Assembly: GCF_009828585.1 (NCBI RefSeq)
Contig: NZ_WSRZ01000015.1
Coordinates: 1-64,000 of the forward strand
Length of the DNA: 64,000 bases
Direction: 5' to 3'
Source: Shewanella litoralis
Lineage (GTDB): Bacteria; Pseudomonadota; Gammaproteobacteria; Enterobacterales; Shewanellaceae
Part shown: in pieces, positions 1 to 8,591 of the stretch
Layout of the letters: each line of letters opens with the position of its first letter
Position numbering within the stretch: position 1 is the first letter of the stretch
The notes under the pieces: model-generated
What the model was told of the DNA's origin: nothing
Databases searched by the model: none
What the model saw: only the letters and a program-made list of their open reading frames with translations
Position numbers and translations under genes: made by a program

Positions 1-114
1 CCCGTCCGCCGCTCGTCAGCAAAGTAAGCAAGCTTACTCTCTGTTACCGCTCGACTTGCATGTGTTAGGCCTGCCGCCAGCGTTCAATCTGAGCCATGAT
101 CAAACTCTTCAATT
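1..114 (-). rRNA. rrs: 16S ribosomal RNA, 5' end (partial)
   Basis: Read on the minus strand, this stretch begins with the conserved start of bacterial 16S rRNA (ATTGAAGAGTTTGATCATGG) and continues through the universal 27F primer region to the GACGAGCGGCGGACGGG block. The gene runs off the left edge of the window, so only about the first 114 bases are present. The mature 5' end is placed near position 114 by comparison with E. coli. The boxA-containing leader and a P1-type promoter lie just upstream at higher coordinates, which confirms that this is the head of an rrn operon. Confidence 0.97.
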
Positions 115-340
115 AAAGTTTTTTGTTCGACTACGTCGAACGGCTCAATGAATTCTACTGTCATAATTCGCTTCGCTCAAAGAGCTCACAAATTACTCAC
201 TACATTGCTGTAGCTTCATATTACTATGAACATTCTCATCATCGAGTTTAAATTTTTTGATTGCCTACATTCCGAAGAACAAGAAGACAATTTCGAATAA
301 CCCAATACCTGTGAATGTCCACACAGATTACTTGATAAAT

Positions 341-352
341 TGTTAAAGAGCG
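341..352 (-). promoter_or_regulatory. rrn leader boxA antitermination element
   Basis: On the minus strand the sequence CGCTCTTTAACA, followed by AATTTATCAAG, matches the boxA element of enterobacterial rRNA leaders. It lies between the P1-type promoter and the 16S 5' end. BoxA RNA recruits NusB-NusE and the other Nus factors, including SuhB, to form the antitermination complex. A second boxA-like element occurs in this window in front of suhB. Confidence 0.9.
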
Positions 353-400
353 GACTTGGTAACAATGCGTTAGACGCTGTGTTCCGTGTCAGTGGTGCGC

Positions 401-428
401 ATTATAGGGAACTCAATTTATTGCGCAA
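401..428 (-). promoter_or_regulatory. rrn P1-type promoter
   Basis: On the minus strand the -35 hexamer TTGCGC (423-428) is followed after 16 bases by a perfect -10 TATAAT (401-406) and the GCGC discriminator. The sequence downstream (CACCACTGACACGGAAC) closely resembles the start region of E. coli rrnB P1. The 16-bp spacer and GC-rich discriminator are typical of growth-rate and ppGpp controlled rRNA promoters. An AT-rich stretch at about 430-470 fits an UP element. Transcription should start near 392. Confidence 0.85.
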
Positions 429-470
429 GGGGTTTTATAAAATTTATTTGATATTAATGCCTAATTGCGC

Positions 471-807
471 AGTTTTTAGACTCAACGACATGTTTTTAGC
501 TGTTTATGCTGACATTATGTACAAATAAGGCCGACTTTAACTTTGTTGTAATTATTATTATCATAGTCGATTAGGGCGTTAAAACTGGCTGTAGAGTGAA
601 AAAGCGTCTAAATAAGCTTATTGAGACGGATATATGCCTCAAACGAGGTTAATAGCATGTTAATCATGAGTGATTACCCATCTTAATTGCGATAACTGAC
701 TAAGGGTTAATTCAATGCGTCATTAAAAACAACCCATTTGGCAATGCCATTACTGACATGATATTAGCCTGGTGGGCTGAAATGCTGGGAGGGAATTAAG
801 TCATAAA
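471..807. other. Intergenic region upstream of the rrn promoter
   Basis: No convincing gene is visible here on either strand. The stretch lies between the rrn promoter/UP element and the end of gmhB. It may hold Fis sites or further rrn control, but I cannot assign any by eye. Confidence 0.5.
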
Positions 808-856
808 CTAAAAATAGTAGAAGGTAGCAAGGCATTATTTGCCAAAGACTACCTTG
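808..856 (-). terminator. Possible terminator of gmhB
   Basis: On the minus strand, arms at 849-855 and 821-827 (AAGGTAG / CTACCTT) can pair across a loop of about 21 bases. They are followed by CTACTATTTTTAG. The loop is long and the T-run short, so this is a weak candidate. Confidence 0.35.
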
Positions 857-873
857 CTTTAAGTGACGTGTTG

Positions 874-1428
874 TTATTCAGGCTGGCGGAGTATGTTTGG
901 TACGTCAGCAATACTGTCGACTACTGCTGTAGCAAGCTCGATGCCAGCTTCGTCGACGACTTTACCTGAACGCACTAATATCGCGCTATTAATACCAGCC
1001 GCTTTTGCCGCTCTCATGTCATCGGCTTTATCGCCGACCATCACTGATTGGCTTAAATCAATGTTAAGAAATTGGGATGCAGAATTAAGCATACCGGGTT
1101 TAGGTTTTCTACAATCGCAATCTTGCTTATATTCACCTAAACCTTTTTCAGGATGATGTGGACAATAATAGATACCATCAAGGTCGACACCTTTGTCAGC
1201 AAAGTTCCAATCCATCCACTCGGTTAAATGATGAAAGTCATCTTCGCTGTACATACCACGAGCAATACCTGATTGGTTAGTGACTACAACAAGTAGATAG
1301 CCCATCTCTTTTAATGCTAAACATGCTTCAAACACGCCATCGATATATTCGAAGTCATCGACATTATGCACATAACCAGTGTCTTTATTAATAACGCCAT
1401 CGCGATCTAAAAATACAGCCTTCTTCAA
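874..1428 (-). CDS. gmhB: D-glycero-beta-D-manno-heptose 1,7-bisphosphate 7-phosphatase
   Basis: HAD-superfamily phosphatase that removes the 7-phosphate in ADP-heptose synthesis for the LPS inner core; cytosolic. The protein opens with the nucleophile motif FLDRDGVIN and then has TNQSG, CRKPKPGM and GDKADD motifs. A CPHHP...CDC cluster fits the structural zinc site of GmhB. I place the start at a TTG (1428) because AGGAG lies 8 bases upstream; the GTG at 1437 overlaps that ribosome binding site and would have no spacing. This gives 184 residues, close to the family norm. The gene sits just upstream of an rRNA operon, an arrangement also seen in E. coli at rrnH. Confidence 0.93.
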   Translation of the reverse strand: MKKAVFLDRDGVINKDTGYVHNVDDFEYIDGVFEACLALKEMGYLLVVVTNQSGIARGMYSEDDFHHLTEWMDWNFADKGVDLDGIYYCPHHPEKGLGEYKQDCDCRKPKPGMLNSASQFLNIDLSQSVMVGDKADDMRAAKAAGINSAILVRSGKVVDEAGIELATAVVDSIADVPNILRQPE

Positions 1429-1631
1429 CCTAGTCACTCCTCAAACTCAATACTGAGCAGATTATCCCACTGACATCAATTTGGTGCCAGACAAACTGTT
1501 TAATTTTGCGTATTTAATCATTTAGTCCATTTTTATGATGTTTATCTGCATTTATGCATATGTTTCACTTTATAATGCGGCTGCTAAGCGTTACCCTTGC
1601 TCGAAGAAATTAGTGATGAACACAAAAATAC

Positions 1632-2306
1632 ATGAGCAATATACCTCCTATTATTCATAAAACACGAACACAACTTGTTGTGGAAGCGCTCAGAGAACAG
1701 ATCCTTTCTGGTGATATAGCAGGAGGCGAACCGCTAAGACAGTCAGCAATTGCTGAACAGTTAAATGTGAGCCGAATTCCAGTTCGTGAAGCCTTAGTGC
1801 AATTAGAAGCTGAAGGCTTAGTTAATTTTGAACCCCATAAAGGGGCGACAGCAACGAAACTGTCAGTTGAACAAGTAACCGAGTTATTTGAACTTCGCGC
1901 CATGATTGAGTCAGATTTATTGGCAAAAGCCATTCCTAATTTGACCGAGCAAGACCTCGAAGCAGCAGAAGCCGTGCTCGTACAACTGGAATTGGCATTT
2001 AAGCTTAAAGAATCAGTGGCCAGTTGGAGTGAGCTTAACACCCGTTTTCATACCCGTTTGTACGAGGCGGCAAACCGCCCCCATACTCTCGATGTGGTTC
2101 ACGGCTTAAATACCAATTGCGATCGGTATATTCGTTTGCAATTGTTGTTTACTGGTGGAATACCTACCGCTGAGCGTGAACACAGGATTTTACTTGAACT
2201 GTGTAAAGATCGTGATGTCCAAAAAGCAACCGATTTACTGCGCCTACATATTTTGCATGCTGCAGATTCGATTACCCAATTAGTAGAACAAAAAATTAAG
2301 TCATAA
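1632..2306 (+). CDS. GntR family transcriptional regulator, FCD (FadR) subfamily
   Basis: The N-terminal ~75 residues form a GntR winged helix (LREQILSGDIAGGEPLRQSA, VSRIPVREAL, LEAEGLV). The C-terminal all-helical FCD domain carries the ligand or metal site, with conserved pieces such as ELRAMIE, NTRFHTRLYEAANRP and EHRILLEL. Length (224 residues) is typical. No strong ribosome binding site precedes the ATG. The gene lies 100 bp before a co-directional ketoacyl-ACP synthase III, which could be its target, but that link is inferred from position only. The effector is unknown; relatives sense carboxylic acids. Confidence 0.9.
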   Translation: MSNIPPIIHKTRTQLVVEALREQILSGDIAGGEPLRQSAIAEQLNVSRIPVREALVQLEAEGLVNFEPHKGATATKLSVEQVTELFELRAMIESDLLAKAIPNLTEQDLEAAEAVLVQLELAFKLKESVASWSELNTRFHTRLYEAANRPHTLDVVHGLNTNCDRYIRLQLLFTGGIPTAEREHRILLELCKDRDVQKATDLLRLHILHAADSITQLVEQKIKS

Positions 2307-2409
2307 CAACAATGATAATATCAATCATAAACCTTAGGGCCGAATAAGCTTCTATACCAGACTATTGATGTTAAACAGATGACTATCAACATATATTAAG
2401 AGAATTGCT

Positions 2410-3492
2410 ATGCAGTATGCACACATTACCGGTTGGGGAAAATCAGTACCGACCGCCACACTGACCAATGACGATTTAGCCACATTCATGGAAACTACCG
2501 ATGAATGGATTAAAACGCGTACAGGGATCAGTAAACGTAATATAAGCCATGTTAATACCTCTGAAATGGCATCGGTTGCGGCAAAGCACGCGCTTGCAGC
2601 AGCTGGTATAGATGGCAGTGAATTGGATTTAATTATTTTAGCCACCGCCAGCCCGGATACGTTAATTCCTAACATTGCTTCTACCGTACAGGCCAATATT
2701 GGTGCAACATGTGGCGCTTTTGATATTAATGCCGCCTGTAGTGGATTTTTGTATGGCGTAGGCTTAGCAAGTTCAATGATTAAAAGCGGCCAAAATAAAA
2801 AGATTCTTATCATTGGTGCTGAGCGGTTATCTTTTTATTTAGATTGGTCTCGCCGTGAAACCGCAGTATTGTTTGGCGATGGCGCTGGCGCAATTGTACT
2901 AGAAGCCAGTGACAGTCCAGGCGGCATATTAGGTTATGAGTTAAATAACGATCCTGAAGGGCGCGATATTTTACAATCTAACTTTGGCACCCAAATGGAC
3001 CGATTTGATACTGAGTCTCTGGATTTTTATATCCACATCAACGGTCAAGATGTATTTAAGCGTGCAATCCATGGCATGGGTAATTTAAGCGCTAAAGTGC
3101 TTGAGAAATGCAATACCGACATTAATGATGTTGATTTTGTCATTCCCCATCAAGCAAACGAACGTATTATCGACACTCTCGTTAGCCGGATGAAAATTCC
3201 TAAAGAAAAAGCTTTTGTGAATATTGCCGACTATGGCAATACATCTGCAGCAACTATCCCTATCGCGATTTGTGATGCGTTATCACAAGGTAAAATTGTG
3301 CCAGGCCAAACAATTTTGTCTTGTGCTTTTGGTGCGGGCTTAACCTCTGCCGCCATGCTGTTAAAATGGGGCGAGCGCACTACGCCAATTAATATTAGCG
3401 AAGCGACATTACCCCCATGTGACAAAACTGCATTGGAATTAATCAAACCTGCTGTTGATTATTTTTTTAGTAAAGCTAAAGCTGCAGAATAA
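2410..3492 (+). CDS. 3-oxoacyl-ACP synthase III family protein (FabH-like)
   Basis: Thiolase-fold condensing enzyme of the KAS III type, which joins an acyl-CoA or acyl-ACP primer to malonyl-ACP. The catalytic triad is visible: Cys in NAACSGF (about residue 110), His in IPHQAN and Asn in YGNTSAATIP. The N-terminal TTDEWIKTRTGI motif is also typical. At 360 residues it is longer than housekeeping FabH (about 317) because of a C-terminal extension of some 30 residues. It is not in a fab cluster (no plsX, fabD or acpP nearby), so it is probably an accessory KAS III. RBS AAGAG precedes the ATG. Confidence 0.9.
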   Translation: MQYAHITGWGKSVPTATLTNDDLATFMETTDEWIKTRTGISKRNISHVNTSEMASVAAKHALAAAGIDGSELDLIILATASPDTLIPNIASTVQANIGATCGAFDINAACSGFLYGVGLASSMIKSGQNKKILIIGAERLSFYLDWSRRETAVLFGDGAGAIVLEASDSPGGILGYELNNDPEGRDILQSNFGTQMDRFDTESLDFYIHINGQDVFKRAIHGMGNLSAKVLEKCNTDINDVDFVIPHQANERIIDTLVSRMKIPKEKAFVNIADYGNTSAATIPIAICDALSQGKIVPGQTILSCAFGAGLTSAAMLLKWGERTTPINISEATLPPCDKTALELIKPAVDYFFSKAKAAE

Positions 3493-3504
3493 CGCCTTAT
3501 TGAT

Positions 3505-3537
3505 ACAAGAAAGTCAGTCTTAATCTGGCTTTCTTGT
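3505..3537. terminator. Hairpin between convergent genes
   Basis: A 13-bp stem (3505-3517 with 3525-3537, one G-T pair) with a 7-base loop lies between the convergent KAS III and exonuclease genes. The T-run after the stem on the plus strand is short (CTTTAA), so efficiency is uncertain. It could serve both directions. Confidence 0.6.
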
Positions 3538-3565
3538 CTTTAATCACAAACCGCGATTTAACAAC

Positions 3566-4255
3566 TTACCCAATAACATCAATCAATTTCTTTACTGTTA
3601 ACTTTTTAACATCCCCCATCGCCGCCACTTGCGCGAGCAAGAGCTCTGCACACGATAACGCATCAACCAGAGCATTATGAGCCGAATATACAGGTAAATG
3701 ATAACGCGCTCGGCTTGCACCTAACCTTAACGATCCTTGCTGTAAAATATCTTGTTGTTGCAACCTGCGTTTTTTTTCAATAGCTAAAGTATCAATAAAG
3801 ACCAACGGGATTGAGTGACCAAAACAGCGTACCAGCTGTTGTTGAATAAACTGGATGTCTAGTGGTGCATGATGTGCAATTAAAATATGACCTTCGGTTT
3901 GCGATAAAAACCATGACATCGCTTCTGGCAAAGTTAAAGCGGTGTGCAGTTGATGATCAACAATGCCATGAACAGTGGCGCTGTGTCCGACACTGCCGCT
4001 AATGGCAATCATGAGATGTTGCGCTTTTGCTAATGGGATCTCGCCTTTCACTATCGGCACTAAGCCGATACTAATCACTTGGTCATTCTTAGGGTCTAAC
4101 CCTGTCATTTCTAGGTCAATAGCCATTAATGGTGCATCGATAAAACGTTGATTCAATACCGGCGTGATTGCCGCTAAATAATTTTGTAAAGGCAAAGGTA
4201 ACACTTTTGTTTTGCTACGCCACAATAACGTTTTTATCCACCACAGATTGGCCAC
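3566..4255 (-). CDS. DEDDh 3'-5' exonuclease (DnaQ/epsilon-like)
   Basis: RNase T/DnaQ-fold exonuclease of 229 residues. ExoI motif IDLEMTG supplies Asp47 and Glu49, ExoII supplies Asp134 in HHAPLD, and ExoIII supplies His194 and Asp199 in AHNALVDA; this is the two-metal DEDDh set. The start is a GTG that shares one base with the TAG stop of the upstream cNMP/CBS/DUF294 gene, indicating translational coupling. The pair downstream of a VC_2705-type symporter recurs in Vibrio and Shewanella. It is not the replicative DnaQ, and its nucleic-acid or nucleotide substrate is unknown. Confidence 0.9.
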   Translation of the reverse strand: MANLWWIKTLLWRSKTKVLPLPLQNYLAAITPVLNQRFIDAPLMAIDLEMTGLDPKNDQVISIGLVPIVKGEIPLAKAQHLMIAISGSVGHSATVHGIVDHQLHTALTLPEAMSWFLSQTEGHILIAHHAPLDIQFIQQQLVRCFGHSIPLVFIDTLAIEKKRRLQQQDILQQGSLRLGASRARYHLPVYSAHNALVDALSCAELLLAQVAAMGDVKKLTVKKLIDVIG

Positions 4256-6102
4256 TAAAAACTCCTCAAAAACTTCAATTTAATCCCTGCTTGCGCGTCA
4301 TGCACCACCTTAAATGCATCGCGCAGTTGATGCCTTAGCAATGAGGATAAATGCTGTGGCTTTAAAAAATTATTCACCGGTAAATTATTGGTTACTTGAT
4401 ACCCTTGATTAGCGAGGCGCATATGAGCAATAAATTCATGCGCATCAGCAAGATTTAGTGCATCTTTACGATTAATGATGTTGGCTTCCATCAAGACTCT
4501 TATCCTCTTGGCGGTATTGACTTCCTTTATCCCTGCGCTTAATGCATACACTCTGGCAATATCATTAATCAATGCACTGCCCTTATGCTTTAAATCCATA
4601 CCTTTGACTTCACTGCCATCACGTTCAAGTACAAATTTTCTAAAAAAACCCAACGGCGGTGATTCGGTTAACGAGTTTCCTGCCATACCCGCTAGAAATA
4701 TGTCGTTGTCTTTTGTCGACGCTAATACGTCATCTTGTAATTCACTGAATAAGCTCATTGGCCCAAATACCGCACGCATATCAAAAAAGATGCTGGCATG
4801 CATTAATGCTTTAGGCTCAGGCGTTAATACCCAATGTTTGAATAACGATTTCCATTGATTTAACGGTAAACGCCACTTCGGATTTTGCGCCATAATATCG
4901 CCAGGGCAATAAACATAACCACACTGATCAAGTCCTTTGCATACGGCTTGAGTTAATGCCTCAAAATAAGCAGCGGCCAATTCATCAGGTTCGTGCGCCA
5001 GCAATAAACCATTGTCTTGATCAGAACACGCCACTTGATCTTGGCGGCCTTGCGAGCCAAAGGCTAACCAACAAAAGGCCATGGGTGCCTTACCTAAAAT
5101 TTGCTGGTTTAACTCAATTAAGCGGCGCGTTAAGGCATCAGTTACCGACGTTAATACTCGGCCAATCTCTTCAGCCCTGGCGTCAGCACTGATGAGGTTT
5201 TGCAGTAATAACGGAATTTGTTTACTGACTTGGATTAAGCTATCGATGTTAGCCTGGCGGCCAATTTCACCAATGAGTAATAAGGGTTGCGAACGCTGCG
5301 CACGTAAAATATCTGTGCTGGTGATCATCCCAATGGCTTTACTGCCATCAACAACCGGCAAGTGGTGAATATTGTGTTCGCTCATGGTGAGCATGGTTTC
5401 AAAAACTAGTGCATTGGCATGAGTGGTGATGGGGCTAACCGTCATGGCTTGACTCACCAAAGTATTAACATCTAACCCTTCCGCGATAATACGGTTTCGT
5501 AAATCACGGTCAGTTAAAATACCCACAAGCTTGTCATTATCAATCACCAGGACTGACGACACTCGGTGATCACGCATGATTTTAGCCGCATCGATGACAC
5601 TGTCATGAGCCTGAACAATAATGGGCTTAGCACACATAATTGAGGTAATACGACTGGTCGTGGTGAGATCTTTTGCTTTAAAGCGCCCTTCATTACGCAA
5701 ACGCTTAGCAAACGCTCGAGCAAAGAACTGATCAAAACTGCGCTGCTCTGCGCGTAATTGCGCAAAAATGGCTTGAGGTAAGTGGTACACCAAACCATCT
5801 TCTAAAATGGCCACTTTATTAACAACCTTTTCGCCCGATAATAGCGTCGAAAAACCAAAGCATTCGCCTTCTGCAACCCGATCAACCAGTATGCCTTCAG
5901 GATCGCGCACCTCAAATGCGCCACTGCGGACGATATACAATTTAGGGTTTTGGGTATCAAACTCGACAAAAGCAGAAGCTTTACTGTAATAGCCAACCGT
6001 AATGTTTTTAGCGCAACGGCTAATCACCTCAGCGGGTAATGAATCAAATGGAGAGTGTGCAGCTAAAAACTGCTCGACGGGTTGTAACTCGCTTGCATCC
6101 AT
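4255..6102 (-). CDS. cNMP-binding / CBS-pair / DUF294 nucleotidyltransferase-like protein
   Basis: A 615-residue soluble signalling protein with three modules. A cyclic-nucleotide-binding domain (about 15-125) is followed by two CBS repeats (about 155-270, with LVGILTDRDLR and AIGMITSTDILRA). A DUF294 nucleotidyltransferase-like region (about 300-600) has GSQGRQ near 349 and Asp361/Asp363 in SDQDN, matching the GS-x-D-x-D metal motif of GlnD-type enzymes. By analogy it may bind adenine nucleotides and transfer nucleotides to a partner, but no substrate is known. It is coupled to the exonuclease gene by a 1-base overlap and follows the symporter genes after a strong terminator. Confidence 0.88.
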   Translation of the reverse strand: MDASELQPVEQFLAAHSPFDSLPAEVISRCAKNITVGYYSKASAFVEFDTQNPKLYIVRSGAFEVRDPEGILVDRVAEGECFGFSTLLSGEKVVNKVAILEDGLVYHLPQAIFAQLRAEQRSFDQFFARAFAKRLRNEGRFKAKDLTTTSRITSIMCAKPIIVQAHDSVIDAAKIMRDHRVSSVLVIDNDKLVGILTDRDLRNRIIAEGLDVNTLVSQAMTVSPITTHANALVFETMLTMSEHNIHHLPVVDGSKAIGMITSTDILRAQRSQPLLLIGEIGRQANIDSLIQVSKQIPLLLQNLISADARAEEIGRVLTSVTDALTRRLIELNQQILGKAPMAFCWLAFGSQGRQDQVACSDQDNGLLLAHEPDELAAAYFEALTQAVCKGLDQCGYVYCPGDIMAQNPKWRLPLNQWKSLFKHWVLTPEPKALMHASIFFDMRAVFGPMSLFSELQDDVLASTKDNDIFLAGMAGNSLTESPPLGFFRKFVLERDGSEVKGMDLKHKGSALINDIARVYALSAGIKEVNTAKRIRVLMEANIINRKDALNLADAHEFIAHMRLANQGYQVTNNLPVNNFLKPQHLSSLLRHQLRDAFKVVHDAQAGIKLKFLRSF

Positions 6103-6184
6103 ATTATGCCCATATTGAATACATCAATATAAACACTATAGCAAAGGCGTTGATATGGTTGCTATAGGACTTAAGCCCAACAAA

Positions 6185-6209
6185 AAGAGCGCCGAAGCGC
6201 TCTTTCAAT
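6185..6209 (-). terminator. Rho-independent terminator after the symporter gene
   Basis: On the minus strand an 8-bp stem AAGAGCGC/GCGCTCTT closes a TTCG tetraloop and is followed by TTTTTG. It lies directly downstream of the large symporter subunit and separates it from the DUF294 gene. Confidence 0.9.
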
Positions 6210-6233
6210 TTGTTTAATAATCAAGAGTGATGA

Positions 6234-7952
6234 TTAGTGGTCGTGTGCTTCACCCGATCCTTTAGGGAAACGGATAGACTCAACCATTTCTACAATTTCA
6301 TCAGGTATCTTAGCTGTCACTTTACTGACCGCAAATGCCACACCAAAGTTAATAAACATGCCCACCATGCCAAAACCTTCTGGCGAAATACCGAAGAACC
6401 AGTTTTCAGATGTATTGGCAGCAGGATTAATAAACTTAAAGTAAGCAATGTAACCCGCAGTAGACAGTAAGCCAATCACCATACCTGCAATCGCGCCTTC
6501 TCTATTCATAGTCTTAGAGAAGATCCCCATGATAATAGCTGGGAATAACGATGCTGCAGCAAGACCAAACGCAATCGCCACCACCGCAGCCACAAAGCCT
6601 GGCGGATTAATACCAAAGTATCCGGCCATCACCACACCTAATGCCGCGGCAATACGAGCGTACATCAACTCTTTTTGGTCAGAAATATCTGGCATCAAAT
6701 TTTTCTTAAGCAAGTCATGCGATACCGAAGTAGAGATAACAAGCAACAGACCCGCTGAAGTCGATAATGCAGCCGCTAAACCACCCGCTGCAACAAGGGC
6801 AATAACCCATGCTGGAAGCGATGCAATTTCAGGCGTGGCAAGTACGATAATATCGCGGTCGATGTTCATTTCATTTTTATCACCACTGGTGTAAAAAATC
6901 TTTCCATCGTTGTTTTTATCTTCCCAGGTAATCAGTCCTGTTTTTTCCCAGTTTTTAATCCAAGAAGGTGCTGTTTCATAATCTACACCTGTTGAGTCAG
7001 GACCATTAATGGTCTCAATCATATTCACTCGTGAGAATGCAGATAACGCAGGAACCGTAGTGTACATAATTGCGATAAACACTAATGCCCAGCCAGCAGA
7101 GACTCGTGCATCTTTCACTTTAGGTACCGTAAAGAAACGTACGATTACATGTGGTAAACCTGCAGTACCAAACATTAATGCACCGGTAATAAAGAACACA
7201 TCGATCATGTCTTTAGAACCTTCGGTGTATTGGGAGAAACCAAGTTCTGCTGATAAGCCATCAAGTTTATCGAGTAAGTACACTCCAGTGCCATTACCCG
7301 CAGCGTCGACTAACTCAGCACCAAAGCCGATTTGCGGTAAAATATGACCTGTCATCATCACCGAAATAAAGATAGCTGGCACCATGAAAGCAAAAATTAA
7401 TACACAATACTGCGCGACCTGAGTGTAAGTAATCCCTTTCATGCCGCCTAATACCGCATAAAAGAACACCACCGCCATACCTATGTATACGCCGGTTTCC
7501 ACCTCAACTTCTAAGAAGCGAGAGAACACCACACCTACGCCTCGCATTTGACCTGCGATATAAGTAAAACAGATAAAAATGGCACAAATTACCGCAACCG
7601 TACGCGCGGTTTGCGAGTAATAACGGTCACCAATAAAGTCTGGTACGGTAAACTTACCAAACTTACGTAAATATGGTGCCATACATAATGCTAATAGTAC
7701 GTAACCGCCTGTCCAGCCCATTAAATATACAGAACCATCATAGCCAACAAACGACACAATACCTGCTAGTGAAATAAATGATGCCGCAGACATCCAGTCT
7801 GCCGCCGTTGCCATGCCGTTCATCACAGGGTGAACACCGCCACCAGCAACATAAAACTCTTTAGTAGAACCTGCACGAGACCAAATGGCGATCCCGATGT
7901 ACAACGCAAATGTGGCGCCGACAATTAAATAAGTGAGTGTTTGAACATCCAT
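6234..7952 (-). CDS. Sodium:solute symporter large subunit, VC_2705 subfamily
   Basis: Inner-membrane SSS-family transporter (LeuT fold) of 572 residues with many hydrophobic segments. Family hallmarks include the N-terminal STKEFYVAGGGVHP, the AADWMSAASFISLAG segment and the GGLAAALSTSAGLLLVIS block near the Na+ site. It has an insert with acidic and Asn/Asp-rich residues (about 315-370) between membrane segments. The DUF4212 small subunit lies 11 bp upstream, which defines the VC_2705 two-component subfamily; relatives are often annotated as acetate permease ActP. The substrate here is probably a small carboxylate such as acetate, which is an inference. Confidence 0.9.
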   Translation of the reverse strand: MDVQTLTYLIVGATFALYIGIAIWSRAGSTKEFYVAGGGVHPVMNGMATAADWMSAASFISLAGIVSFVGYDGSVYLMGWTGGYVLLALCMAPYLRKFGKFTVPDFIGDRYYSQTARTVAVICAIFICFTYIAGQMRGVGVVFSRFLEVEVETGVYIGMAVVFFYAVLGGMKGITYTQVAQYCVLIFAFMVPAIFISVMMTGHILPQIGFGAELVDAAGNGTGVYLLDKLDGLSAELGFSQYTEGSKDMIDVFFITGALMFGTAGLPHVIVRFFTVPKVKDARVSAGWALVFIAIMYTTVPALSAFSRVNMIETINGPDSTGVDYETAPSWIKNWEKTGLITWEDKNNDGKIFYTSGDKNEMNIDRDIIVLATPEIASLPAWVIALVAAGGLAAALSTSAGLLLVISTSVSHDLLKKNLMPDISDQKELMYARIAAALGVVMAGYFGINPPGFVAAVVAIAFGLAAASLFPAIIMGIFSKTMNREGAIAGMVIGLLSTAGYIAYFKFINPAANTSENWFFGISPEGFGMVGMFINFGVAFAVSKVTAKIPDEIVEMVESIRFPKGSGEAHDH

Positions 7953-7963
7953 CGTAGTGCCCC

Positions 7964-8230
7964 TTAGTCTTCCTGAACATTGTATTTTTTGTCTAATGCA
8001 TTAGCTTTCGCTACGTAAACAAAAATCAGCGCCACGAATACATACATTGCACCCTGCTGCGCAAACCAAAACCCCAGTTTGAATCCCATAAAGGTGAATT
8101 CGTTTAATACATCAACTAATAAAATACCGCAGCCAAAAGACACTGCAGCCCAAATTGCAAGCAAGCTAAGTACTAAGCGTAAATTCTCACGCCAGTAACC
8201 CGCTGCCTTATCGTTATTTTCAAAACTCAT
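7964..8230 (-). CDS. DUF4212 small subunit of Na+/solute symporter
   Basis: An 88-residue membrane protein with two predicted transmembrane helices (about 17-37 and 56-76) and an N-terminal YWRENLRLVLSLLAIWA motif typical of DUF4212. It always pairs with the VC_2705-type large symporter subunit, which follows 11 bp downstream. Its role is thought to be stability or coupling of the transporter, but it has not been defined. A GGGGAG-like ribosome binding site precedes the ATG. Confidence 0.9.
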   Translation of the reverse strand: MSFENNDKAAGYWRENLRLVLSLLAIWAAVSFGCGILLVDVLNEFTFMGFKLGFWFAQQGAMYVFVALIFVYVAKANALDKKYNVQED

Positions 8231-8591
8231 TGCGACTCCCCTGTGTTAGTTTTTGTAAAGTCATTGTTAATTTAGCAACTCAGGGCAACACCACAATCAA
8301 GACCTTAGTCGTACCCGAATATACTAAAGGTAAACAAAACACATAAAATCAATATAAATTAATAACTTAACATAAATAATATTGTATAAGTGTTGCATAC
8401 TGGTTAAACTCAGTTAGACCAAGGTCGAACAAAAGTGACCTGTAAAAGCGTTATTAATTGGCATTCTTAAGGTATTAAAAATACAAAGGAATAATAAAAA
8501 GTCTGGTTTTACATTGAAATCTCAATGGTTTCTTGAGATAAGTGTTGAATAGCAAGACGCTTTTTATAATAAAATCAATAAGGATCTCTTT
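8231..8591. other. Divergent promoter region, symporter / diguanylate cyclase
   Basis: AT-rich DNA between two divergent genes. It must contain both promoters, but I see no operator that I can name with confidence. No small gene with a convincing ribosome binding site was found. Confidence 0.5.

Noticed and set aside
340-528. 62-codon frame over the rrn leader
   Set aside because: It covers boxA and the P1 promoter and has no recognisable product.
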